NCBI GenBank assembly: GCA_023391905.1
Contig: JAEWAD010000475.1
Coordinates: 1-18,501, forward strand
Reading direction: 5' to 3'
From: Pseudomonadota bacterium
Lineage (GTDB): Bacteria; Pseudomonadota; Alphaproteobacteria; Rhizobiales; Kaistiaceae
Length of the DNA: 18,501 nt
Shown in pieces: positions 6,109-14,504 of this stretch; within the stretch, counting starts at the first letter, position 1, and each line of letters opens with the position of its first letter. Below the pieces are notes generated by a model. The model searched no databases and was not told where the DNA came from. It saw only the letters and a program-made list of their open reading frames with translations. A program made the translations under genes and the position numbers.

Positions 6109-7236
6109 ATGGCGAAGCTCATTCGGCAGCTTCTGGCGACGACGATCGCCGTCGGCGCGCTGGCAACCGCGGCGCATGCCGCCGGTCCCGAGATCGTCTC
6201 GGGTCCGAGCAACGACCCCAACTGCTTCAAGCCGTGGACGGCGGATACCAAGTTCTTCCAGTTTCCGAAGAAGGAAGGTCCGTACCGCGTCGCGCTTGCC
6301 AACGGCTTCATCGGCAATACCTGGCGCATCCAGATGATCCAGACCGCCAAGGCCTATGCCGAGCAGCCTGACGTCAAGGCGAAGCTGAAGGAGTTCAAGG
6401 TCGTCTCGACCGGTGACGACGTCGCGGCGCAGATCGCCGCCGTCGATAACTTCATCAACTCCGGCTACGACGCCATCGTCGTCAACGCCCAGAACCCGAC
6501 TTCCTTCAAGCCGGTGATCAAGCGCGCCAAGGCGGCCGGCGTCGTGCTCGTCGCCTTCGACAACACGCTCGACACCGACGAGGCGATCAACGTCAACGTC
6601 AGCCAGAAGGGCCTCGGCGAGCTCTGGGGCCAGTGGATGGTCGATCACCTGCCCGAGGGCGGCAAGCTGCTCGAAGTGCGCGGCGTGACCGGCACCTCGG
6701 TCGACCGCGACCGCCACGAGGGCATCCAGGAAGTGCTCGCCAAGTCCGGCAAGCCCTTCGAGACCGTCGAGGTCATCGGCCGCTGGGATGATGGCACCGC
6801 GCAGAAGGTGGCGGCCGACGCCATCGCCGTGCACAAGAAGTTCGATGGCGTCACCGTGCAGGGCGGCTCGACCGGTACGGTCCGCGCGCTCATGGATGCC
6901 GGTCATGCCTTCGTGCCCGTCGGCGGCGAGACCGAGAACGGCTTCCGCAAGCTCTGCGCCGAGCATACGGGCGACGGCCTGAAATGCGTCTCGGCCGGCT
7001 CCGGCCCGGCCCAGGTCGCGGTCGCCATCAAGACGGCGATCGAGGCGCTGGAAGGCAATGTCGTGCCGCAGTCGATCGAGCTGCCGCTCGCCATCGACAA
7101 GGATCCGGACTTCAAGGACGGCGTGAACTTCTACTCCAAGGAATCCGACAATTTCTTCGTCGGCAACTCCTTCCCGAGCTGTGGCATCAACTTCACGGCC
7201 CAGGAAATCATGGGTCAGAGCAAGGACGACAAGTAG
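6109..7236 (+). CDS. Periplasmic sugar-binding protein of the second ABC importer
   Basis: This 375-residue secreted binding protein begins with a signal peptide (MAKLIRQ, then a hydrophobic core, cleavage after AHA at 24) and shows the Peripla_BP_4 pattern: YRVALANGFIGNTWR near 59-73, GYDAIVVNAQNP near 119-130, and VVLVAFDN near 145-152. A strong AGGGAGGA (6095-6102) precedes ATG 6109 by six bases. The mature protein has four cysteines (C39, C283, C293, C358), which could form two disulfides; most proteins of this family have few or none. An ordinary free sugar or a glycoside is possible, and the GH1 enzyme at the end of the operon favours a beta-glycoside or short beta-glucan. The ligand itself cannot be read from sequence. 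Confidence 0.88.
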   Translation: MAKLIRQLLATTIAVGALATAAHAAGPEIVSGPSNDPNCFKPWTADTKFFQFPKKEGPYRVALANGFIGNTWRIQMIQTAKAYAEQPDVKAKLKEFKVVSTGDDVAAQIAAVDNFINSGYDAIVVNAQNPTSFKPVIKRAKAAGVVLVAFDNTLDTDEAINVNVSQKGLGELWGQWMVDHLPEGGKLLEVRGVTGTSVDRDRHEGIQEVLAKSGKPFETVEVIGRWDDGTAQKVAADAIAVHKKFDGVTVQGGSTGTVRALMDAGHAFVPVGGETENGFRKLCAEHTGDGLKCVSAGSGPAQVAVAIKTAIEALEGNVVPQSIELPLAIDKDPDFKDGVNFYSKESDNFFVGNSFPSCGINFTAQEIMGQSKDDK

Positions 7237-7253
7237 GTCTTCCCACGACATCG

Positions 7254-7283
7254 ACCGGCGGGCCCCTGCGGCCCGCCGGTTTT
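7254..7283 (+). terminator. Terminator-like attenuator between binding protein and ATPase genes
   Basis: ACCGGCGGGCC (7254-7264) and GGCCCGCCGGT (7270-7280) form a perfect 11-bp stem with a five-base loop, followed by a short TTTT run (7280-7283). It begins 17 bases after the binding-protein stop and ends 29 bases before the ATPase start. With so short a U-run it is probably leaky, giving much binding protein and less of the membrane complex. Confidence 0.75.
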
Positions 7284-7312
7284 GTCTATTCTCCAATGCT
7301 GCGGGTCTCTCC

Positions 7313-8839
7313 TTGTCCGACCGGAAGCCTTTTCTCGAACTGAAGCGCATCTCGAAGCGCTATGGCGGCGTCGCCGCGCTCACGGAAGTCGATTTTTCCG
7401 TCTATCCCGGCGAGATCCAGGCCGTGCTGGGAGAAAACGGCGCCGGCAAGTCGACGCTGATCAAGATCGCTTCGGGCGTCACCGATCCGAGCGAGGGCGA
7501 GGTCCTGATCGAGGGCCGCCCGGTCCGGTTCCGTACCCCGACCGAGGCAATGCGGGCCGGCGTGGTCTGCGTGTTCCAGGAATTGTCGCTGCTGCCGGAG
7601 CTCACCGTCGCCGACAACCTCTCCATCGTCGACCCGCCGAAATGGGGCGGCATGATCGATGCCGGCGCCCAGCGCGCCCGTGCCCGCGCGCTCCTAAAGC
7701 GCGTCGGCTGCGAGGACGTGCATCCGCTCGAGCTGGTGCGCGACCTGCCGCTGTCGCGCCGGCAGATGGTCGAGATCGCCAAGGCGCTCGGCCGTGATCC
7801 GCGCATCCTGATCCTCGACGAGGCGACCTCGGCGCTGACCGCCGACGATGTCGAGCGCGTCTATGCGATCATCCGCGAGCTGAAGGCATCCGGCGTCGGC
7901 ATTCTCTATGTCTCGCACCGCATGCGCGAGATCGAGGCGCTGGCCGACACCGCGACGGTTTTCCGCAACGGCCGCCGGATCGAGACCTTCAACAAGGGCG
8001 AGCGCTCGGTCGATGCGATCATCGAGATGATGATCGGCCGCGAGGTGACGCATCAATATCCCGACAAGCCGGCGCCGAAGCCCGATGCGCCGGTGGCCCT
8101 CAAGGCCGCCAATCTCACCTGGGGCCGCGAGATCCAGGACGTTTCCTTCGAGCTGAAGCGCGGCGAGATCGTCGGCCTTGGCGGACTGGACGGCCAGGGG
8201 CAGCGCGAATTGCTGCTCGGCCTGTTCGGCGTGCTGAAGGGGATGTCCGGCAGCGTCGCCGTCGACGGCAAGCCGATCGCGCTCAACGGTCCGCGCAAGG
8301 CGATGCACGCGCCGCTGCCGATGGCGCTGATCCCCGAGGATCGCAAGACCGAGGGGCTGATGCTGCCGATGAGCGTCCGGGACAACATGACGCTCGCCGC
8401 ACTGCCGCGCCTGCTCGGCCGCTTCGGCATCGACGCCGACAAGGAGAACCCCGCCGTCAACGTCATGGTCGAGCGGCTGCGCGTGAAGACGCCCGATCTC
8501 GACGCGCCGGTCTCGGCGCTTTCGGGCGGCAACCAGCAGAAGGTCGTCCTGGCCAAGTGGCTGATGACGGCGCCCGGCATCATCCTCCTGAACGATCCGA
8601 CGCGCGGCATCGACGTTGGCACCAAGCAGGAGATCTACCGGCTGATGCGCGAGCTGGCGAACCAGGGGGCTGCGATCCTGTTCTATTCGACCGATTACGC
8701 CGAATTGATCGGCTGCTGCGACCGCGTGCTCGTCGTCTATGACGGCCGCATCCGGCGCGAGCTCGCCGGCGCGGCGCTCAACGAGCGCAACCTGCTGCAG
8801 AGCGCCCTCAACATCGACGCCGCGGAGAAGGCGGCATGA
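7313..8839 (+). CDS. Sugar ABC importer ATPase with two nucleotide-binding domains (RbsA/MglA type)
   Basis: This 508-residue ATPase has two ABC domains. Domain 1 (about 5-240) has Walker A GENGAGKST (40-48), a changed signature LPLSRRQ (145-151), Walker B LILDE (D169/E170) and His202. Domain 2 (about 260-500) has a degenerate Walker A GLDGQGQ (291-297), an intact LSGGNQQK (403-410) and a Walker B reading LLNDP (N427/D428) where LLDEP is usual. Thus one composite ATP site is canonical and the other is degenerate. TTG 7313 is chosen because no in-frame ATG or GTG exists between the hairpin and the conserved PFLELKRISKRYGG. The frame's ATG at 7181 lies within the binding-protein gene and would add a non-conserved tail. 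Only a weak GCGGG precedes the TTG. It overlaps the next gene by ATGA. Confidence 0.88.
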   Translation: MSDRKPFLELKRISKRYGGVAALTEVDFSVYPGEIQAVLGENGAGKSTLIKIASGVTDPSEGEVLIEGRPVRFRTPTEAMRAGVVCVFQELSLLPELTVADNLSIVDPPKWGGMIDAGAQRARARALLKRVGCEDVHPLELVRDLPLSRRQMVEIAKALGRDPRILILDEATSALTADDVERVYAIIRELKASGVGILYVSHRMREIEALADTATVFRNGRRIETFNKGERSVDAIIEMMIGREVTHQYPDKPAPKPDAPVALKAANLTWGREIQDVSFELKRGEIVGLGGLDGQGQRELLLGLFGVLKGMSGSVAVDGKPIALNGPRKAMHAPLPMALIPEDRKTEGLMLPMSVRDNMTLAALPRLLGRFGIDADKENPAVNVMVERLRVKTPDLDAPVSALSGGNQQKVVLAKWLMTAPGIILLNDPTRGIDVGTKQEIYRLMRELANQGAAILFYSTDYAELIGCCDRVLVVYDGRIRRELAGAALNERNLLQSALNIDAAEKAA

Positions 8840-9831
8840 GCGCGGGCGCGATGAGCAACGGGCGGTACTGGATCGCCCACAATGCGGGCGTGCTGACGGC
8901 GGTCGTGCTGTTTGCCGTGATGTTCACCCTCTATGTCTCCAACCACAGCGCCGGCCTGACGCCGGCCGTCGCCACCACGGCGGCGAACAAGGCGGTGCTG
9001 CTCGCCCTCGTCGCCATGGCGCAGACGCTTCCCGTCCTGACGCGCGGCCTCGACCTCTCGGTCGGCATGGTGTTCGTGATGACCAACTGCATCGCCTCGG
9101 CGATCGTGGTCGGCACCATCGGCGAGGGGCTCGTCGGCATCGTCGCCGTGCTCGCCATCGGCGCGCTCGCCGGCTTCATCAACGGCGCCATCGTCGTCTG
9201 GGGCCGGCTGCAGCCGATCATCACGACGCTGGCGACCGGGGCGGTCTATTATGGCATCGCGCTGTTCATCCGGCCGAGCCCGGGCGGCGACGTGCAGTCG
9301 GACATCGCCGACCTCTTGACCGGCCAGGTATTCGGCGTGGTGCCGGCGGCGCTGGTCGTGCTCGCCGCCGTCGTGCTCGTGGTCTGGATCCCGTATCGCC
9401 GCTCCGTGCTCGGGCGCGCCGCCTATGCGGTCGGCTCGAACGAGCAGGCGGCCTACATGTCGGGCGTGCCGGTACAGCGGGCGAAGCTGCTCGCCTATAC
9501 GCTCGCCGGCCTTCTCGCCTCGGTCGGCGGGCTGATGCTGACCTTCAACACCTATTCGGGCGAGGCCTCGGCGCCGATCGCCGGCTCCTACACGCTGAAC
9601 TCGATCGCGGCCGTCGTCATCGGCGGTACCTCGCTGTTCGGCGGCTGGGGCTCGGCCATCGGCTCGATCTTCGGCGCCTTCGTGCTCCGGACGATCGAAG
9701 ACCTCCTGTTCGTCTTCGACCTGCCGCCGCTGTGGCAGCCGCTGTTTCAGGGCGTCGTGCTGCTCGCTGCCGTCAGCCTCGGCGCCTTCCGCATCCTGCG
9801 CGTCCGCAACCGTCTGGAGCTGTTCACGTGA
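8836..9831 (+). CDS. Sugar ABC importer permease, first of a pair
   Basis: This 331-residue inner-membrane permease is of the RbsC/BPD_transp_2 family. It has about eight to ten hydrophobic segments, the motif TRGLDLSVGM (69-78) and the late GGTSLFGGWGSAIG loop before the last helices. It probably forms a heterodimeric channel with the following permease, served by the double ATPase. ATG 8836 overlaps the ATPase stop (ATGA), with AAGGCGG just upstream, and its own TGA overlaps the GTG of the next gene. These chained overlaps suggest one tightly coupled translation unit. Confidence 0.9.
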   Translation: MSAGAMSNGRYWIAHNAGVLTAVVLFAVMFTLYVSNHSAGLTPAVATTAANKAVLLALVAMAQTLPVLTRGLDLSVGMVFVMTNCIASAIVVGTIGEGLVGIVAVLAIGALAGFINGAIVVWGRLQPIITTLATGAVYYGIALFIRPSPGGDVQSDIADLLTGQVFGVVPAALVVLAAVVLVVWIPYRRSVLGRAAYAVGSNEQAAYMSGVPVQRAKLLAYTLAGLLASVGGLMLTFNTYSGEASAPIAGSYTLNSIAAVVIGGTSLFGGWGSAIGSIFGAFVLRTIEDLLFVFDLPPLWQPLFQGVVLLAAVSLGAFRILRVRNRLELFT

Positions 9832-10820
9832 CCGGCGTCGATACGGGGGCCGCAAGGGGCCCGAGCCTGGCCGGCCGCCTCGGCGTCGATCGCTCGGTGG
9901 CGATCGCCTTCGGCTGCATCCTGCTGATCCTCGCCGCCGGCGCGCTCTATTCGCCGGCCTTCCTGTCGCCGGAATATCTGCTGCAGCAGCTGCAGGTCGG
10001 CGCCTTCCTCGGGATCATCGCGTCCGGCGCGATGATGGTGATCCTGCTCGGCCATATCGACCTGTCGATTCCCTGGGTGGTGACGCTCGGCGCGATGATG
10101 GCGACCGCCATGGTCGGCTGGGGCGGGGCGGCGGGCGTCTGGCTATGCATTCCCTTCGGCGTGCTCTGCGGCGCCTTCATCGGCACGCTGAACGGCCTCG
10201 GCGTCGCCTATCTGCGCCTGCCGTCGATGATCTTCACGCTCGGCATGAACGCCGTCGTGCAGGGCCTGATGGTGCTGCACACCGGCGGTTTCGCGCCGCA
10301 GGACCAGGCGACCAAGGCGATGCATTTCCTTGCCGTGCAGCGCAGCCTGTTCGGCATCCCGAACGCGTTGTTCGTCTGGGCGCTGGTCGGGTTCTTCGTC
10401 ATCTACGTGCTGAAGCGCACGGCGTTCGGCCGCGCCGTCTACGCGGTCGGAAACCGCGAGTCCGCCGCCTATCTCTCCGGCGTCAACACCAACCGCGTGT
10501 TGATCGGCTGCTTCGCCTTCTCCGGCGCCATGGCCGCCTTCGCCGGGGTGCTGCTCGCCGGCTATTCCAACAAGGCCTACCAGAACATGGGCGACGCCTA
10601 TCTGCTGCCGGCGATCGCGGCGGTGGTGCTCGGCGGCACCAATATTCTCGGCGGGCGCGGCAACTATCTCGGCACCATCGCCGGCGTCATCCTGATCACG
10701 CTGCTGCAGTCGATCCTGTCGGTGATGCAGATGCCGGAGGCCGGTCGCCAGGTGATCTATGGCTGCGTCATCATCGTGATGCTGCTGATCTATGGGCGTG
10801 GGGCGAAGGCGCGGAGCTGA
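9828..10820 (+). CDS. Sugar ABC importer permease, second of a pair (GTG start)
   Basis: This 330-residue inner-membrane protein is homologous to the preceding permease in layout: GHIDLSIPW (75-83) corresponds to the GLDLSVG motif and GGTNILGGRGNYLG to the late glycine-rich loop. The frame is open much further upstream, but GTG 9828 is chosen. It overlaps the previous stop (GTGA), follows GGAG (9816-9819) by about eight bases, and opens a normal short cytoplasmic tail before the first helix (SVAIAFGCILLILAAGAL). Together with the partner permease it should form the membrane channel. Confidence 0.88.
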   Translation: MTGVDTGAARGPSLAGRLGVDRSVAIAFGCILLILAAGALYSPAFLSPEYLLQQLQVGAFLGIIASGAMMVILLGHIDLSIPWVVTLGAMMATAMVGWGGAAGVWLCIPFGVLCGAFIGTLNGLGVAYLRLPSMIFTLGMNAVVQGLMVLHTGGFAPQDQATKAMHFLAVQRSLFGIPNALFVWALVGFFVIYVLKRTAFGRAVYAVGNRESAAYLSGVNTNRVLIGCFAFSGAMAAFAGVLLAGYSNKAYQNMGDAYLLPAIAAVVLGGTNILGGRGNYLGTIAGVILITLLQSILSVMQMPEAGRQVIYGCVIIVMLLIYGRGAKARS

Positions 10821-10942
10821 CCCCAGCCCAATATTGTTGAGCCGGCTCGGGCGGAACGGCGGGTTTCGCCCGAAAGATGCCGCCTTCGGAGCGTCGTATC
10901 CTCGTCGCCGTCGGGCAGGCGGTGTCTAGCGGAGCGCCGTGC
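10821..10942 (+). other. Spacer between permease and GH1 genes
   Basis: This 122-base gap contains a CAATATTG palindrome (10829-10836) and a weak hairpin TCGGGCG/CGCCCGA (10847-10853 with 10867-10873, 13-base loop). There is no T-run and no good promoter, so read-through from the transporter genes into the glycosidase gene is likely. Confidence 0.4.
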
Positions 10943-12343
10943 ATGGGGTCGACGAAGTTTCTCTGGGGCGCGGCGAGCGCCGCCTATCAGGTCGAAGGGG
11001 CCTGGCAGGCCGACGGCAAGGGCCTGTCGAACTGGGACATCTACACCAACGTCTACCGGGCGACGGAGCCGGTCACCGGCAAGCAGGAAACCGGCAACAT
11101 CGCGATCAACGCCTATGATCGCGAGCAATATCTCCAAGACATCGCGCTGATGCGACAGCTCGGGCTCAACTGCTACCGCTTCTCGCTCTGCTGGTCGCGG
11201 TTGCTGCCGGATGGCGTCGGGAAGGTCAACGAGGCCGGTGTCGCCCATTACCAGCAATTCGTCGTCGACCTGCTCGAGGCCGGGATCGAGCCTGTCGTCA
11301 CGCTCTATCACTGGGACCTGCCGCGGGCGCTCGACGACCGCGGCGGCTGGTACAATCCGGAATCGGTCGCCTGGTTCCGCCACTATGCGAGCCTGGTGCG
11401 CGAGACGCTCGGGCCCAAGGTGACGAAGTTCATCACCTTCAACGAGCCGTTCATCGATCTCTTCCTGATCGAGCCGATGGTCGAGAACATCAAGACGGGG
11501 ATCGGCGATCCCTTCGCCATCACCGATGCGCAATATGGCCGCCAGGCGGTCGCGCTGCATCACTGGCTGCTCGCCAACGCGCAGGTGATCGGCGACTACC
11601 GCGCCGCCGGCTATCGCGGCGAGGTCGGCGTGGCGCTGCCGCTGATGCCGACCATTCCCGAGAACCCGGGCAAGTCGGACGACATCCTCTCGGCCGCCCT
11701 CGGCGATGCGGTGATCAACCGCTGGTGCCTCGATGCGCTGTTCAGGGGGCGCTATCCGGTGGAGGTGATGAACTCGATCCAGGCGCTCAATCCCGAGTTC
11801 ACGGTCACGGAAGCCGATCTGGCGGTTCTCGCGGCCAACAAGCCGGATTTCCTCGGCGTCAATTTCTACGCGCCGGCCTATGTCCGCCATGATCCGCGCA
11901 TGCCGCTCGGCATCAACTGGATGGAGACCAACCCGGATCCGGCGCCGGCCGCCTTCAACGGCCCGGTCCGGCCGGATTATCTGCGCCGGCTGCTCGAACG
12001 CATCCGCGACGAATACGACAACCCGCCGGTCTACATCACCGAGAACGGCGCCGGCTTCGGCCCGGTCGACGAGGTCGTCGACGGCGACACGGTCAACGAT
12101 CCGCGCCGCGCCAACTATATCCGCCGCCATGTCGAGGCGGCGCTGAAGGCGCGCGAGAGCGGCGTCGACCTGCGCGGCTACATGGTGTGGAGCCTGTTCG
12201 ACAATTTCGAATGGCTGCAGGGCTATGGTCGCCGCTTCGGCCTCGTGCATGTCGATTTCGACAGCCAGAAGCGGACGCCGAAGCGGAGCTTCGAGGCCTA
12301 TCGCGAGCTGATCGCGCGGGGCGTCGAGCCGGTCGGCGACTGA
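10943..12343 (+). CDS. GH1 beta-glycosidase (beta-glucosidase), cytoplasmic
   Basis: This 466-residue glycoside hydrolase family 1 enzyme starts with FLWGAASAAYQVEGAW (6-21), the family N-terminal signature. The acid/base Glu168 is in TFNEP (165-169) and the nucleophile Glu367 in YITENG (364-369). The C-terminal WSLFDNFEW has Glu423/Trp424, which bind the O4/O6 hydroxyls of an unphosphorylated glycone; 6-phospho-beta-glucosidases usually differ here. It has no signal peptide, so it acts inside the cell on imported glycosides. ATG 10943 is chosen over the open frame from 10877 because GGAG (10931-10934) precedes it by eight bases and family homology begins at once. It lies 122 bases after the permease gene, probably in the same operon. 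Aglycone and linkage preference are unknown. Confidence 0.92.
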   Translation: MGSTKFLWGAASAAYQVEGAWQADGKGLSNWDIYTNVYRATEPVTGKQETGNIAINAYDREQYLQDIALMRQLGLNCYRFSLCWSRLLPDGVGKVNEAGVAHYQQFVVDLLEAGIEPVVTLYHWDLPRALDDRGGWYNPESVAWFRHYASLVRETLGPKVTKFITFNEPFIDLFLIEPMVENIKTGIGDPFAITDAQYGRQAVALHHWLLANAQVIGDYRAAGYRGEVGVALPLMPTIPENPGKSDDILSAALGDAVINRWCLDALFRGRYPVEVMNSIQALNPEFTVTEADLAVLAANKPDFLGVNFYAPAYVRHDPRMPLGINWMETNPDPAPAAFNGPVRPDYLRRLLERIRDEYDNPPVYITENGAGFGPVDEVVDGDTVNDPRRANYIRRHVEAALKARESGVDLRGYMVWSLFDNFEWLQGYGRRFGLVHVDFDSQKRTPKRSFEAYRELIARGVEPVGD

Positions 12344-12436
12344 TCGTGGACCGTCCCGCGTCGATGCCTGCGAGGCGGTGTCGGACCACGCCGGACCGCT
12401 CCGCCGGGCGGTGCGCTCGATTCCGCCGCAGGGCGG

Positions 12437-12467
12437 TTTGTGGACAGCCATGCCCGCACCGGATAAA
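12437..12467 (+). promoter_or_regulatory. Candidate promoter of the exporter gene
   Basis: TTGTGG (12438-12443) and GATAAA (12462-12467) are 18 bases apart and each match consensus at about four positions. They lie in the 190-base gap after the GH1 gene, just after a weak CCGCC-GCAG-GGCGG-TTT hairpin (12423-12439) that might end the sugar operon. A transcript starting near 12474 would exclude the upstream in-frame ATG at 12450 and support ATG 12534. Confidence 0.35.
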
Positions 12468-12533
12468 AGGCGCTGTCAGAAACAGGATGGAGCAGAGGTC
12501 CGCCTGCGTCCCCGGGCGCCGGATCACGCACAC

Positions 12534-14417
12534 ATGACAAAGCCCCAGGCTCAATCGCTTCCCAAGACGCCGCTGCCTCCGGAAGACGGCAAGCTCAACC
12601 TACGGCGCTGGGGCGATTTCTACCGTGCAATCGTCAACAACGACGAGGGCACGATCGGTGTCGTGGCGCGCATCCTGCGCGCCAATTTCCGCGATCACCG
12701 CAAGGGCTACCTGATCTCGTTCCTCTTCCTGTTCGTCGTGGCGGCGATGACGTCGCTGTCGGCATGGATCATGCGCGACGTCGTCAACCAGATCTTCGTG
12801 GCGCAGAACGTCCAGATGCTCTGGGTGCTGTCGTTCGGCGTGATGGCGATCTTCATCGTCAAGGGCTTCGCCACCTACGGGCAGATCGTCATCCAGAGCC
12901 GGATCGGCAACCGCATCGTCGCGGAGAACCAGAAGCGCTTCTACGACCGCTGCCTGAAGTTCGGCCTCGATTTCTACAATGATCGCGCCTCGAGCGAGCT
13001 GATCATGTCGATCTCGGCCGGCTCCAACGCGATCCGCTCGATTCTCGACACCATCGTCCTCAGCCTCGGCCGCGACCTCGTCACGCTGATCGGCCTGATC
13101 TTCGTCATGGTCTACCAGGCGCCGCTGATGTCGATCGTGGCTCTGCTGGTGGCCCCGATCGCCATCTTCTTCGTCGGCGGCCTGATCAAGCGGATTCGCC
13201 AGATCGCCAAGGCGGAATTCGCCTCGAATACGCAGATCATCTCGATCATCCAGGAGACGGTGCAGGGTGCCAAGATGGTCAAGGCCTTCGGCCTCGGCGA
13301 TCATATGCGCGGCCGCATGACGGATGCCGTCTCGTCGGTCGAGCGGCGCGCCAACAAGATGGCGCAGCTGCAGGCCCGCACCAGCCCGCTGATGGAATCG
13401 CTCGGCGGCATCTCGATCGGCATCGTCATCCTCTATGCCGGCTGGAGCACGATCTCCTCCGGCAAGACGCCGGGCGAGTTCATGTCGTTCATCACGGCGC
13501 TGCTGCTCGCCTACGAGCCCGCCAAGCGGCTGGCGCGCATGAATGTCGGCATTGCCGAGAGCCTGATCCCGGTGCGTGCGCTGTTCAACATCCTCGACCA
13601 TCCGCAGAGCATCACCGAGCGCGATGACCATCCGCCGCTCAAGCTGACCCGCGGCAAGATCGAGCTCGACGACGTCAGCTTCGGCTATCGCAAGAAGGAG
13701 CAGGTGCTGAAGGGCATCAGCCTTTCGGTCGATCACGGCCAGCGCCTGGCGCTTGTCGGCCCGTCGGGCGGCGGCAAGTCGACCATCCTGTCGCTGATCC
13801 AGCGCTTCTACGATGTCGAGAAGGGCGCGGTGAAGATCGACGGCCAGGACATCCGCACCGTCTCGGTCGCCTCGCTCCGGCACGAGATCGCCTTCGTCAG
13901 CCAGGATGTGTTCCTGTTCTCCGGCACGGTCGCCGACAACATCCGCATCGGCCGGCTGGATGCGACCGACGCGGAGGTCGAGGAGGCGGCGCGCGATGCC
14001 TTCGCCTATGACTTCATCCAGAGCCTGCCGAAGGGCTTCCAGAGCCATGTCGGCGAAAACGGCGTGCAGTTGTCGGGTGGCCAGCGCCAGCGCGTCGCGA
14101 TCGCCCGAGCGATCCTGAAGAACGCGCCGATCCTGCTGCTCGACGAGGCCACCTCGGCGCTCGATTCGGAATCCGAGCACATGATCCAGATCGCGCTCGA
14201 CAAGCTGGTCGAGGGTCGCACGACGATCGTCATCGCCCACCGCCTCGCCACCATCCTGAACGCCGACAAGATCGCCGTGATCGAGCGCGGACAGGTCGTC
14301 GAGGTCGGCACGCATCCCGAGCTCGTCCAGCTCGGCGGCGTCTACGAGAAGCTCTACCGCTACCAGTTCGACGAGGGCGTGGCGGAACGGGAGAGCGCGC
14401 AGGCCGCCCACGGCTGA
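12534..14417 (+). CDS. ABC exporter half-transporter, fused membrane and ATPase domains (MsbA-like)
   Basis: This 627-residue inner-membrane protein has a membrane domain (about 55-340, six predicted helices, including GYLISFLFLFVVAAM) followed by an ATPase domain. The ATPase has Walker A GPSGGGKST (409-417), Q457 (SQDVFLF), LSGGQ (513-517), Walker B LLLDEATSALD (D537/E538) and His569 (AHRL), all intact. It should work as a homodimer exporting a lipid, drug or other hydrophobic compound. MsbA-type lipid flipping is possible, but the sequence does not decide. The frame is open from 12378; ATG 12534 is preferred because the added upstream part is Arg/Pro-rich and overlaps the candidate promoter. 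Its ribosome site is weak (GGAT). A bidirectional terminator follows. Confidence 0.88.
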   Translation: MTKPQAQSLPKTPLPPEDGKLNLRRWGDFYRAIVNNDEGTIGVVARILRANFRDHRKGYLISFLFLFVVAAMTSLSAWIMRDVVNQIFVAQNVQMLWVLSFGVMAIFIVKGFATYGQIVIQSRIGNRIVAENQKRFYDRCLKFGLDFYNDRASSELIMSISAGSNAIRSILDTIVLSLGRDLVTLIGLIFVMVYQAPLMSIVALLVAPIAIFFVGGLIKRIRQIAKAEFASNTQIISIIQETVQGAKMVKAFGLGDHMRGRMTDAVSSVERRANKMAQLQARTSPLMESLGGISIGIVILYAGWSTISSGKTPGEFMSFITALLLAYEPAKRLARMNVGIAESLIPVRALFNILDHPQSITERDDHPPLKLTRGKIELDDVSFGYRKKEQVLKGISLSVDHGQRLALVGPSGGGKSTILSLIQRFYDVEKGAVKIDGQDIRTVSVASLRHEIAFVSQDVFLFSGTVADNIRIGRLDATDAEVEEAARDAFAYDFIQSLPKGFQSHVGENGVQLSGGQRQRVAIARAILKNAPILLLDEATSALDSESEHMIQIALDKLVEGRTTIVIAHRLATILNADKIAVIERGQVVEVGTHPELVQLGGVYEKLYRYQFDEGVAERESAQAAHG

Positions 14418-14446
14418 GCCCGCCCTTCGCGGCAAATCCCAGGTAC

Positions 14447-14487
14447 AAAAAAAGGCCCTCCCCGGCGGGGAGGGCCTCTTCGTTTGA
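14447..14487. terminator. Bidirectional intrinsic terminator between convergent genes
   Basis: GGCCCTCCCC (14454-14463) and GGGGAGGGCC (14467-14476) form a perfect 10-bp stem with a GGC loop. Seven A residues (14447-14453) give a strong U-run when read on the minus strand, ending the dehydratase transcript. On the plus strand TCTTCGTTT follows, enough for moderate termination of the exporter transcript. Confidence 0.9.
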
Positions 14488-14504
14488 GCGGCTTGCGCCG
14501 GGCC

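Noticed and set aside
4605..6371. Plus-strand open frame of 588 codons across the dioxygenase gene and into the second operon
   Set aside because: It is antisense to a gene with clear VOC motifs, runs through the divergent control region, and ends inside the binding-protein gene in another frame.
7181..7312. Earlier ATG start for the double ATPase
   Set aside because: It lies inside the binding-protein gene, the added residues are not family-like, and translation would pass through the terminator-like hairpin.
10790..12451. Minus-strand open frame of 553 codons opposite the GH1 gene
   Set aside because: Low-complexity Arg/Asp/Ala composition, no recognisable motif, and the plus strand carries a complete GH1 enzyme with both catalytic glutamates.
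12600..14435. Long minus-strand open frame (611 codons) opposite the exporter gene
   Set aside because: It is rich in Asp, Arg, Ala and His with no domain pattern, and it mirrors a gene with complete ABC motifs. This is the usual antisense shadow in high-GC codon usage.
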